Shown here piece after piece: positions 46,701 through 55,498 of a DNA stretch of 64,000 nucleotides. The DNA is from Candidatus Sumerlaea chitinivorans (lineage in GTDB: Bacteria > Sumerlaeota > Sumerlaeia > Sumerlaeales > Sumerlaeaceae): NCBI GenBank assembly GCA_003290465.1, contig CP030759.1:1178001-1242000 (forward strand), given 5' to 3'. Below the pieces are notes generated by a model, which saw nothing but the letters and a program-made list of their open reading frames with translations, searched no databases and was not told the DNA's origin. Every line of letters begins with the position of its first letter. Positions within the stretch are counted from its first letter, which is position 1. The position numbers and the translations under genes are program-made.

Positions 46701-47753
46701 TTACCGCATCCCGAAGATCCAAAACATGAGCAACGGCCAGACGGTGAGGACGTATATGCCCATGAGTAAGCCGAGGAACGCCATCATCATGGGTTCGATT
46801 GCGCGAAGGGAGCGCCCAAATTCGTCAAGTTCATCAAGCGTGCGCTGGGCAAGGTCCTGAAAGTATTCGGTGACTGTGTCCTGAAGAAAGGCTTGTTCCA
46901 TTAACCAGCACTCGTGGGAGGGGAACCATTCTTCTTTTCCAAGCGCCTCTGTGGGCGAAGCCCCACGAGCGAGCGTGTCACGTAGTTTTTTGCACACTCC
47001 TGCCAAAAGTGGTTCTTCACGCATTTGGGCAATTGCCTCGAGTCCGTCCCGCAAGCAAGCTGCTCCTCCCGAAACGAAGGTCCCCATTAGGGTAGCAAAA
47101 TGGTACAAATTTGCGCGTGCGACCACGACGCCAAAGAATGGTAGGGTCGTAAGAAAACGTTCGAAGCGGGCTCTCCGCGGAGCAGAGAGGATAAGAGCAG
47201 ACACTGCAAAAGTACTGAGGGCCAACACTACCAACGTACACAGGACTGCCCACCGCAAAAGGCGTACGGGTAACAAAAACTCAGTGCTCTGGGATTCAAA
47301 TCCGCGGCTCATGGCTGCAAATTCCAACAATGCATACGGTTCATTCGAAAGCGACGCGAGATACGACTCACAAACAATCATCAGAATGGCCGCGATCACC
47401 AAAACCACCACGGGATAGGTAATTGTGCGCAGGTAGGCACTCTGAATACGCCGGCGGGCTTCGACGTACGCGACAATCCGCCGAAACCACACATCCAGCT
47501 CGCCTGAGGTCTCGCCCGCAGCGATCAAGCTAATGATCGGACGAGGCAGCGGGCAGCGGGCCTTGGTCAAGGCTTCGCTCAAGCTGAGGCCTAATCGAAG
47601 GAATTCCTCTGTCACCTCAAGTGCTTGAGCAAATCTACGATTCTTCACTCCCCTACGGATAGCCGGGAGCACATCTACCGGAGCCAGTCCGACCGAAAGT
47701 CCGGCACTAAGTTCCCGTACAAAGAGCTCCAAATCTCGCCATGAGGTTCGCAT
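46701..47753 (-). CDS. GspF/PilC-like inner membrane protein (short member, first pair)
   Basis: 350 residues with the GspF plan of two cytoplasmic domains and three helices. LSEALTKARCPLPRPIISLIAAGETSGEL is the diagnostic motif. It is a paralogue of the 42933-43967 protein. A gap of about 160 bases separates it from gspE, which could hold an internal promoter or the extended gspE leader. Confidence 0.88.
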   Translation of the reverse strand: MRTSWRDLELFVRELSAGLSVGLAPVDVLPAIRRGVKNRRFAQALEVTEEFLRLGLSLSEALTKARCPLPRPIISLIAAGETSGELDVWFRRIVAYVEARRRIQSAYLRTITYPVVVLVIAAILMIVCESYLASLSNEPYALLEFAAMSRGFESQSTEFLLPVRLLRWAVLCTLVVLALSTFAVSALILSAPRRARFERFLTTLPFFGVVVARANLYHFATLMGTFVSGGAACLRDGLEAIAQMREEPLLAGVCKKLRDTLARGASPTEALGKEEWFPSHECWLMEQAFLQDTVTEYFQDLAQRTLDELDEFGRSLRAIEPMMMAFLGLLMGIYVLTVWPLLMFWIFGMR

Positions 47754-47763
47754 CGGTTCCCTC

Positions 47764-48987
47764 CTACTCGAATGGCACGATAGTTACGACAGAGAAGAGG
47801 CTGAGATAGATGGCTGACACCAAAATGATGCCAAAAGCTAAGACGGCGAGATGCACAATCGCTGCAATAAGCTGCATCATTAGAGCCCGTTGAAGTTTCC
47901 ACTTTTGCTGAAGCTCGTAGGCACCTGCGCAAAGGACCTCAGGCGCGGTTTCCGACACGCTAGCCCGCATAAGCACCTGATGAAACACCGTGGGAAGAGA
48001 CGGAATCCCAGCGAAGAGATTCGGCAACGAAGCACCGGCCCTGATTCGTTCCCGTAGGAGCGGAAGGCATCGCTGCAGAACCGGGTCCCCCGTGGCTCGT
48101 ACTGCCGAGTCAAATGCAGACAAGGGATCTACGTTCCATTTCAGAAGCATTCCAAGCGTGTGTGCAAAGCGGGCCAACTTTCGAAGCCAAAGAAGTTCGG
48201 CCAGCCGTTCACTTCTGTTTGCAAGAAGGCGCCGAACCCAGAGGCTTCGTCGTTCGAGAACACGAATTCCCCACAGAAGAACAAGCAACAATACCAGACC
48301 CTGCCATAAAGGAACCGAGTATCGAACGACCTGCTGCGTGAAAACGGGTGGTTGCTTGTGGAGATCCGCGTAGAGTTCCGCAATCCTCGGCAAGGTTTGA
48401 ATGGCGAATAGGCCAAGGATAAAAGAGAATACGATGAGCTCTCCAACGATGATCCCAACCCACACCTTGCGGCTAAAACCATGCTCGCGATCCACTAACT
48501 CCTCACTTGCGAGAAACCGCAAAGCCTCGGGAAGGCTGTCCGAATCCTCTGCAGCGGAAATGACTGCAAGGTGCGCACCGGGGACGGGCGCGCGTCGGAA
48601 CAAGGTGGGTTTTAACGTCTCCGCCAGCGAAGCACCAACCTCCAATCGCTTCGATGCCCGTAGCAACAGGCGCCGCACGCGCCATGGCATCTTGATGGAG
48701 CTTGAGGCAAAGGCACGGGTAGCGTCGGCAAGTCTGCCGCGTACCAAGCACGCTGTCCCGAGGTAACGGTAAAACTGATACCTCCAGCCATAGGGCGCCC
48801 CTGCGGTAGATCTCCCTAAGAGCAAGGCAAAAGCGTAAACAGTAAGTAAAATCCCACCTAAGAACAAGATTGAGTCATGAAACACACGAAAGAGGTTCCG
48901 GTCCGCCTGTTCCACCCACGCGATGAGCATGACGTAGAGATAAGCGGGTAAGAGAACCCAGAACAGATATCGTGGCACTCGACTCAT
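47764..48987 (-). CDS. GspF/PilC-like inner membrane protein (long member, first pair)
   Basis: 407 residues and the first gene of the operon. The N-terminus has two helices (LFWVLLPAYLYVMLIAWV, FHDSILFLGGILLTVYAFALL), then the first GspF domain (KRLEVGASLAETLKPTLFRRAPV) and a second (LAKLARFAHTLGMLLKWNVDP). It is a paralogue of the 43978-45225 protein and is followed 10 bases later by its own short partner. Confidence 0.86.
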   Translation of the reverse strand: MSRVPRYLFWVLLPAYLYVMLIAWVEQADRNLFRVFHDSILFLGGILLTVYAFALLLGRSTAGAPYGWRYQFYRYLGTACLVRGRLADATRAFASSSIKMPWRVRRLLLRASKRLEVGASLAETLKPTLFRRAPVPGAHLAVISAAEDSDSLPEALRFLASEELVDREHGFSRKVWVGIIVGELIVFSFILGLFAIQTLPRIAELYADLHKQPPVFTQQVVRYSVPLWQGLVLLLVLLWGIRVLERRSLWVRRLLANRSERLAELLWLRKLARFAHTLGMLLKWNVDPLSAFDSAVRATGDPVLQRCLPLLRERIRAGASLPNLFAGIPSLPTVFHQVLMRASVSETAPEVLCAGAYELQQKWKLQRALMMQLIAAIVHLAVLAFGIILVSAIYLSLFSVVTIVPFE

Positions 48988-49231
48988 TCTAACTGTCCCC
49001 TTTCAGTAGCCCACTGCGTTGGTAGCGTGGTGAAAGCCTAATCACGCCTAGGAAGAGCAACCTCTGCTGAACCTGCGCAAAGGGGTGTCCCGCTCGCTTC
49101 CCCCCGTGCCGTCGTTCCCGTAATCATTGTTCACCAGCCGTCCGGTCCATCCCGCTTAAACGCTCCTTTGTCGTCACCATGTTAGACGGAGAGGCTCGGG
49201 TGAGTGGTTGACACGGTTTCCAGAATTTTTT

Positions 49232-50110
49232 CTAATCGCATGGGACAGGAGTAGATTCCCCGCGCGTCCCCTCGAGTGTGGCCACGGCAGCGGAGCCAAG
49301 GATCATCGCCGCGCCGATCCAGAAGCGCATCGGCATTGTGTCCCCCAGGAATAGAGTTCCAAACATGGCGCTCCAAACCACCACAGTAAGCGAGAGCAAT
49401 CCGCCTTGCGCCGCCGTCAAAACCCGGTAGGCATTCGTCATCAGGAGCTGAGCGACCGTTGCAAATGCCACCATGCCGACCACAAGCAGCCATTCCCGAG
49501 CGTGCGGAACCACAAAGTGCAATGCGGTGGGAAAAGCCGTCACAATGGTCCCTACGAGGGTAAAGAAAATCACAATCCAGCCACTCGACTCGGTTCCGCG
49601 AAGGAGCCGCACGCTGACGATCGCTGATCCGGTCAGAGCCCCCGCCGCAAGTCCGACGAGGTCCCCAAAGCTAAACGCAAAGTGTCCAGTTGAGAAATCC
49701 AAGGTGAGAAGGGTCCCCACAACCCCGAGTGGAAGCGACCAGAGGGTAAGCCGATGTGGTTTTTCGCGCAGTTCAAACCACGCAAAGAGGGCCGACCACA
49801 CGGGATACGTATAGCAGTAGAGCGTTGCCTTCGGTAGCCCAATGTGATCGATGGCGTAGAAATAACAAAGCAGCGCGGCGGTACCAGCGACCCCACGCCA
49901 CAGAAGGCGTCGGTAATTCCCGGGACGTCCAAGGGGGCGACGTGTGACCACGTAGAGGCACACGACGAGGATGAGACCGAAGAGACTGCGGAAGAAGACT
50001 TTCTCTATGCTCGGTAAACGCGGGAGCAGGCGCGTACACAACGCCATCAAGGCAAAACAGAACGCGGAGGCAAGCATAAGGAGCTGACCGCGGAGAACTC
50101 CGTGACGCAT
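49232..50110 (-). CDS. EamA/DMT-family transporter
   Basis: 292 residues with ten hydrophobic segments arranged as two five-helix halves, as in drug/metabolite transporters. The first EamA half contains FRSLFGLILVVCLYVVTRR and ATLYCYTYPVWSALFAW, the second LLMTNAYRVLTAAQGGLLSLTVVVWSAMFGTLFLGD. The gene starts 4 bases after the stop of the membrane glycosyltransferase, so it is probably the last gene of the envelope operon. The cargo is unknown; small metabolites or lipid-linked sugars are possible. Confidence 0.88.
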   Translation of the reverse strand: MRHGVLRGQLLMLASAFCFALMALCTRLLPRLPSIEKVFFRSLFGLILVVCLYVVTRRPLGRPGNYRRLLWRGVAGTAALLCYFYAIDHIGLPKATLYCYTYPVWSALFAWFELREKPHRLTLWSLPLGVVGTLLTLDFSTGHFAFSFGDLVGLAAGALTGSAIVSVRLLRGTESSGWIVIFFTLVGTIVTAFPTALHFVVPHAREWLLVVGMVAFATVAQLLMTNAYRVLTAAQGGLLSLTVVVWSAMFGTLFLGDTMPMRFWIGAAMILGSAAVATLEGTRGESTPVPCD

Positions 50111-50114
50111 CGCT

Positions 50115-51800
50115 TTAGCGTTCCTTTATCGTGTCTGGGAGGGTGGGCCGAGCCGATGCACGAGGCTTATAGAGGAAAAATTGCCACAGGTGCCCTCCTT
50201 GAATCACCCGATCGAGCCGGTATGTGTCGCGTAAAGCTTCCCGCATTCCGGGCGTGAACGCATCCGTGTAGGCGTCCGAAAACAAGTCCGTCGTGGACGC
50301 AAAAATTGTGAAACGCCCGGCCCGAATATCTTTCAGAAACCTTGATTCGTCCCAACGACCTTGCCGCGCCAATTCACTCATAATAAACGGCTGAAACAGC
50401 ACAGGCTTTTCTGCGAAGAGCGCATAGGCGGCCACCTCGCTCACGACGTCCCCCGAAGCTCGGGCGAGTTCGCTCGTTAAGCGAGCTGCAGCTTCGAAAT
50501 CCGCGGGTGTCGGCCGCTTCCATTCGCCGAAAATCACCTTTTCCCAGCGGTGCAGGTGCACTGCGTGAAGTGCGAGGAGAAACGCCATTAGGAGAATCCA
50601 CGCCTTCCATGAGTCGGACTGCGCGGCGGTGCGTTTCCGTAATCCATATCCGATAGCAACCCCAACCGCAAGGCTCCACGCTGCAAGAGGTTCAAGGAGA
50701 TAATTCTCCGCGCTTCCAGCTTTAGGAAGAGAGAGGAAATTCGTGACAGACAACATCTGGTAAGCGACGCAAGCGATAAGAAGGAAGCGCGTTCGCAAAA
50801 GTTCCTGTTCCGCCCTCGAGGTCACAGCCGTCGAGACAGGATTAGAAGAGGCCGCCGCGTCCAGTGTGCCATGAATCGTCGCGAGAGGACGCCAGGACCG
50901 GACAAGTTCACGCACAAGAAGGGCAAAAGCCAGGAGCCCGGCGAGCAGCCACCAACGGTAGAAGCGCCACACATGGGCCGCCCACACCAGCAAGTCCGGC
51001 CAGTGATAGCGATTCATGTTGTACCAAATTGTGTGAACAGCGAATTGCCCACCCGTAAGAGCACTCAGGGCAAGGAACGGCAGGCCTGCCGCAGCTACAA
51101 ATGTAACCGCGTAACGTCGAAAGGCAGCACGGTCCCACACCCACAAAGCAATTAGCGAAACAACGGGCACGGAATACATCGTCTGCTTGGTGAACAAAGC
51201 CAGTGCAGCAAGACATGCTGCGCCGATATGCATCCACTTTTTCTCGGAACCCCCAAGCAGAAGCGCCAAGCTCGACAGCGTCAGCGCTAAGGCGAGCAAA
51301 TCTACGCGAAAGTAGGCCGACCAGTTGTAGCACTCAAAGGTGGCTAAGAAAAGAAGCGGAGCAAGCAGAGCAGCAAAGATCTGACGCGTGAGTGCATAGA
51401 CGATGGTGAACAGTAGAATGCCGGTGGAGAACACCGACAGTGCAGTGATGAGGCGCCCGACAAAGAAGCTGGGAGTGTGAAGATTCGTCAGGCTTCCTGC
51501 CACCCAGAGATAGAAGGGAGGATAGGTCCCAACGAGATAGGGGTAGTCGTTCAGTTCGCGGTAGAGCGGTTTGCCTTGGGCAACACGTACAGCTTGAGCG
51601 AGGAGTGCCCCTTCTTCGTTGTCCAGTTGAAGCATCGGATGAGCAAGCGCCTCAGTCACACGTACATAAACGTGTGGGATCAGCACCGCCAGCCCCAACA
51701 CACATAAGACTACGAGCCCCCGAATGAGTATGGCACCGAAGTCGTCGGGCCATCGGTTTTCCTGCGTTGCTTCCTCCTCAACCTGCACAGGATTGTTCAT
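50115..51800 (-). CDS. Membrane glycosyltransferase-like protein (GT-C fold)
   Basis: About 561 residues from the second of two ATGs after AAGAGG (51800 or 51803); the upstream gene overlaps it by 23 bases. Around 12 membrane helices. The first periplasmic loop carries QLDNEEGALLAQAV and LVGTYPPFYLWVAG, which fits the acidic metal-binding loop of GT-C enzymes such as ArnT/PMT relatives. A C-terminal soluble domain ends in RVIQGGHLWQFFLYK. It would transfer a sugar from a polyprenyl carrier to an envelope acceptor. It is between the family 9 transferase and the EamA transporter. Confidence 0.82.
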   Translation of the reverse strand: MNNPVQVEEEATQENRWPDDFGAILIRGLVVLCVLGLAVLIPHVYVRVTEALAHPMLQLDNEEGALLAQAVRVAQGKPLYRELNDYPYLVGTYPPFYLWVAGSLTNLHTPSFFVGRLITALSVFSTGILLFTIVYALTRQIFAALLAPLLFLATFECYNWSAYFRVDLLALALTLSSLALLLGGSEKKWMHIGAACLAALALFTKQTMYSVPVVSLIALWVWDRAAFRRYAVTFVAAAGLPFLALSALTGGQFAVHTIWYNMNRYHWPDLLVWAAHVWRFYRWWLLAGLLAFALLVRELVRSWRPLATIHGTLDAAASSNPVSTAVTSRAEQELLRTRFLLIACVAYQMLSVTNFLSLPKAGSAENYLLEPLAAWSLAVGVAIGYGLRKRTAAQSDSWKAWILLMAFLLALHAVHLHRWEKVIFGEWKRPTPADFEAAARLTSELARASGDVVSEVAAYALFAEKPVLFQPFIMSELARQGRWDESRFLKDIRAGRFTIFASTTDLFSDAYTDAFTPGMREALRDTYRLDRVIQGGHLWQFFLYKPRASARPTLPDTIKER

Positions 51801-53022
51801 CATCCGCCTCTTGAGGAGCAGAATGAATGGTCTGGGTCGCCGCAAGCCGGTGGAGGCCACGCAACACCGCGGCGCCTACAACGTCACCGCGTAAAGCTTC
51901 CATGCACATGGGCTGCTTGTCGCAGGTCTTTAAATAGCATGGGCTGCAGCTGAAATCGGTCACAATTTTCTCACCACGATCATAAAGCTCAATTTCAACG
52001 GGGGAAGTTGAGCCAAAGATTGCGACGACCCATTTCTGTCGGGCAATCGCGATATGCATTGCCAGACTGTCGGAGCTCACGACTAAATCACAGGCATCCA
52101 CCACACCGACGAACTCGTCGAGCGTATTGCCGCAGCCGGTGTCGAAGAGATAGGGACAGCGCTGAAGGATCTGGGCGTTGAGTTCGCGCTCGGCTTCACC
52201 TCCGAGAAGCAGCAACGATACGTGTGGAAGGTGCGCATGCAAGAACTCGCACAACTCAACCCACCCTGCTAAGGTCCACTGCTTGGTTCGAAAAACTGAG
52301 CCGCAACCCGTGTTGATCCCGATGCGCGGTGGCTGGGGTACCCCGGCGAGAATCTCGGCGCGACGACGCTGACCGTTTTCAGTCAAAAAAAGTTGGTAGG
52401 GATCGCGCGCGTATGGCAGGCAGGCCATTTCGGCAATGATTTCTGGATACGTTTTCCGATTCTTGCGAAATTTCAGCTCGTCGCTCACCCCGAGAAGCAA
52501 GGCATATTCCGACTCAGGATTGAATACCGTCGGCGTATTCCATTGCGTAGGTGCAAAACCAAGGTGTCTACGGGCAGGAACCTTTCCCGCAAGTGCAAGC
52601 GGCTCACTTTCCTTCTCAAAGTTTAAGAGAAGATCAAACGTCTCGCGCATGAGGGTTTGAACCGTTTCGCCGTCGAGGGCCAACAACCGGTCTATATTCG
52701 GGTTTGCCATCAGCAACGGAATGGACGGAGGGGCAGTCACCCACGTGATATGGGAGCGGGGATACGCTCGGCGCAACGGAGCCAAAAGGGTTGTCGTGCG
52801 GAGCACATCGCCCATGGCACCGGTTTTGATGATCAGGATGCGCACCTGTCCGGCCTCACCAAAGGCGCCCGGGGCGGTCACCTTGACTGGACTTGCCGGG
52901 TTGCCAACCACCTCGCTCCGCCGCTCGTACCATTGGCAATCTCGGCATTCATTGCCGTACTTGCACGGCTTGTAGCCGTTGTAGAGAACGCAATCGAATT
53001 TGATGTCTCTGAATTCAAGCAT
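51778..53022 (-). CDS. Family 9 glycosyltransferase (heptosyltransferase-like)
   Basis: 414 residues. The GT9 core is seen in RILIIKTGAMGDVLRTTTLL and the nucleotide-sugar region PPRIGINTGCGSVFRTKQWTLAGW. The first 32 residues hold a cysteine-rich segment (CVLYNGYKPCKYGNECRDC), and another cysteine cluster (CSPCYLKTCDKQPMC) lies at the end; both are unusual and could bind a metal. In lipopolysaccharide synthesis such enzymes add heptose to the inner core. The gene is 160 bases downstream of the ABC exporter gene. Confidence 0.87.
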   Translation of the reverse strand: MLEFRDIKFDCVLYNGYKPCKYGNECRDCQWYERRSEVVGNPASPVKVTAPGAFGEAGQVRILIIKTGAMGDVLRTTTLLAPLRRAYPRSHITWVTAPPSIPLLMANPNIDRLLALDGETVQTLMRETFDLLLNFEKESEPLALAGKVPARRHLGFAPTQWNTPTVFNPESEYALLLGVSDELKFRKNRKTYPEIIAEMACLPYARDPYQLFLTENGQRRRAEILAGVPQPPRIGINTGCGSVFRTKQWTLAGWVELCEFLHAHLPHVSLLLLGGEAERELNAQILQRCPYLFDTGCGNTLDEFVGVVDACDLVVSSDSLAMHIAIARQKWVVAIFGSTSPVEIELYDRGEKIVTDFSCSPCYLKTCDKQPMCMEALRGDVVGAAVLRGLHRLAATQTIHSAPQEADDEQSCAG

Positions 53023-53182
53023 CGTTGCTGCGGACTAAACGCAACAGTAACAGAATGTTCAATTGCATTTCAGGTGGGGAACGCACAGGACCCAACACCT
53101 CAGATTTCGCCTCGAGCGAGCTCTGGCCCCCATCGGGTTGTCAGAACTTCACACGGTGGGAACGCCATGCCACCGGCTTTCG

Positions 53183-55498
53183 CTATTCTGCAGAGTTTTC
53201 CCCCTTGGAGTTCGCAGCGGCAAGGGCTTGGCGAAACTGGATCTCGTAGAACCGGGCATATCGCCCACCCAATTTCACAAGTTCGTCGTGGGTACCACGT
53301 TCTACGATTTTCCCCTGATCAAGCACGAGAATGCTGTCCGCATGCAGAATCGTGGAGAGTCGGTGGGCGATGACAAAGACCGTCCGGCCCTTGATGATGC
53401 GGCTAAGGGCTTCTTGGATGAGAGCTTCAGTCTCGGAGTCGAGCTGGCTGGTGGCCTCGTCCAGGATAAGGATTGGGGCGTTCTTCACAAATGCACGGGC
53501 AATGGCCAAACGTTGGCGTTCTCCGCCCGAGAGACGGACGCCGCGCCCACCGACCACTGTGTCGTAGCCGTGGGGCAATCGCATGATAAAATTGTGGGCA
53601 TTTGCTGCTTTTGCGGCTTCGATGATTCGCTCCCGAGGAATATCATCCGGCATACCGTACGCAATGTTACGGGCGATGGTGTCATTGAAGAGAATCACAT
53701 CCTGAGTTATGATGGCAATCTGGTCGCGCAGAGAACGCAGCCGAACACTGCGGATATCCACACCATCAAATAGGATCCGTCCCTCGGTGGGGTCGTAAAA
53801 GCGCGGCAGTAGATTTACAAGGGTGGTTTTACCCGCCCCCGTTTCGCCAACAATCGCGGTGACATGGCCGGCGGGGACGGTGAAGTGGACATCCTTCAGC
53901 ACATGGTGGGACTCCGCAGAATACCGAAACCACACGTGCTCGAAGGAAATCTCGCGTTGGACAGGTCGCAGTTCGGGAGCACTCGGGTCATCCACAATCT
54001 TCGCTTTTGTGTCTAAGACGCGGAATACCCGATCACTCCCAGCCATGCCACGTTGAATTTTTGCAATGACCCGGCTGCTGCCCTTTAGGGGGCGGAAAAC
54101 TTGTGTGAGGAACAAAATAAAGAGGACGAAGTCTGAGCCGCTAAGCTCGCGAGTCTGAAGCACATAGTAGCCACCCGCCAGAATCATGGCAGAGACTGTC
54201 ACGATGCCCAAGAGAGCGACCAAACCAGTTCCGAGCTCTTCGGCGATGACTGTTTTTAGAGTGCGACCGAAAACATTCCAGCTTTCACGCTCGTAGCGGT
54301 TTGCCTCCTTCGTCTCCATATTGTAAGCCTTCACGACCCGGATTCCGCTGAATGTCTCTTCGGCTATTGAGGCAATTTGGGCACGGATCTCTTGGACACG
54401 CTTTGAGATTTTACGCACCTTGCGCCCAATTCCATAGAGCAGCAATCCCAGAATCGGGGCGACGCCAAAACTGAGCAGCGTGAGTGGCGGAGAAATAAAG
54501 AGCATTGCGATGATGAGCGTGACAACCGTGAGAGGCGTTTTGAGAACATTTGAGAAAAGCACTTCAATGGCGCCGCTGATCGCCATGACATCTTGCATGA
54601 TTGTGGATAGAAGCGTACCGACAGCCCGGCGATTGTAGTACTCCATGTCCAGCGTCAGCATATGCCTGTAGACATGGTTGCGGAGCCGTAACAAACAGAG
54701 GTTTCCCAGATAGGCGCTCAAGTACCCCGCAAAAAAGGCGGCAGTCACCATGCAGAGCGCAGAGACGACCATGGCCCCCAGAATCAGACCCAGCAAACGG
54801 AACTTATTCTCGGAGCTGGTCATGACGTAGTCCTGAAGTCGCTCAAGATACGGAAGTGTGCGTTTCGTGAACTCGGCTTTGAGGGACGAAATCCATCCCG
54901 TGTGGTGCTTTTTCGTGAGCACGGGCACGGGCACATCCTTCAGCTTAGTGGTGAGGAGTGCAACAGCCGGTGGAGCCCCCTCAGGATAGATTTCGAACCA
55001 CTCGTGAGGATCGAGCCCATGTAGATTGGTTTCCCCTTGCGGTAGGATAATGGTGAGCTTGACGCCACGTTGTGCAGAAACCATGCGGCCAAAATAACAT
55101 TGGGCCCAGCCACTTTCATCAATTCGGTGAACTTGTGATAAATCAAGAATGACCCACTTGTGCGGGGGCTTGAGTAACGCTGCTAAAGCGCCGTGGAGTT
55201 CCTCCGCCGCACGTGATCCCGCAAGTTCCCCTGCGGCGCGCAAGGCATACGTTTCCTCCCCAACGGGTTGAGGCGGAGCAAGCTCGAATGATGCTTTTTC
55301 AGCGGCCTTGGTGACATCGGTCAGACGGTTCTTGATAAGAAGCTCAAGTGCGGGACGAGTAAGCGAAAGTGTCGTCACTGTGAACAGGGCCTCAAAGAGC
55401 ATCGCTAGTACAAGGCCAGCGACGACCCACTTGGTGCCATGCAAATACGTCACGAGACGCCGGTAAAGGCCTAAATCCGTGTAGCGACGTTTACTCAC
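53183..55498 (-). CDS. MsbA-like ABC exporter with a STAS-like domain inserted between TM1 and TM2
   Basis: 771 residues from the GTG at 55498, whose GTGA overlaps the upstream stop; a longer frame to 55555 is less likely. TM1 is at about 24-48. Residues about 82-185 have a STAS-like pattern: GELAGSRAAEELHGALAAL, WVILDLSQVHRID, then DESG at 127-130. TM2 starts near 233, and the rest is a standard exporter: YNRRAVGTLLSTIMQDVMAI, then the ATPase with Walker A GETGAGKT, signature LSGGERQRLAIARA and Walker B ILILDEATSQLD. The usual length is about 580-600, so the insert adds about 190. In MsbA this loop faces the periplasm. It probably exports a lipid or glycolipid. Confidence 0.9.
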   Translation of the reverse strand: MSKRRYTDLGLYRRLVTYLHGTKWVVAGLVLAMLFEALFTVTTLSLTRPALELLIKNRLTDVTKAAEKASFELAPPQPVGEETYALRAAGELAGSRAAEELHGALAALLKPPHKWVILDLSQVHRIDESGWAQCYFGRMVSAQRGVKLTIILPQGETNLHGLDPHEWFEIYPEGAPPAVALLTTKLKDVPVPVLTKKHHTGWISSLKAEFTKRTLPYLERLQDYVMTSSENKFRLLGLILGAMVVSALCMVTAAFFAGYLSAYLGNLCLLRLRNHVYRHMLTLDMEYYNRRAVGTLLSTIMQDVMAISGAIEVLFSNVLKTPLTVVTLIIAMLFISPPLTLLSFGVAPILGLLLYGIGRKVRKISKRVQEIRAQIASIAEETFSGIRVVKAYNMETKEANRYERESWNVFGRTLKTVIAEELGTGLVALLGIVTVSAMILAGGYYVLQTRELSGSDFVLFILFLTQVFRPLKGSSRVIAKIQRGMAGSDRVFRVLDTKAKIVDDPSAPELRPVQREISFEHVWFRYSAESHHVLKDVHFTVPAGHVTAIVGETGAGKTTLVNLLPRFYDPTEGRILFDGVDIRSVRLRSLRDQIAIITQDVILFNDTIARNIAYGMPDDIPRERIIEAAKAANAHNFIMRLPHGYDTVVGGRGVRLSGGERQRLAIARAFVKNAPILILDEATSQLDSETEALIQEALSRIIKGRTVFVIAHRLSTILHADSILVLDQGKIVERGTHDELVKLGGRYARFYEIQFRQALAAANSKGENSAE

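Noticed and set aside
53499-53530. Second ABC ATPase in another frame over the exporter gene
   Set aside because: All Walker and signature motifs belong to the one exporter frame at 53183-55498.
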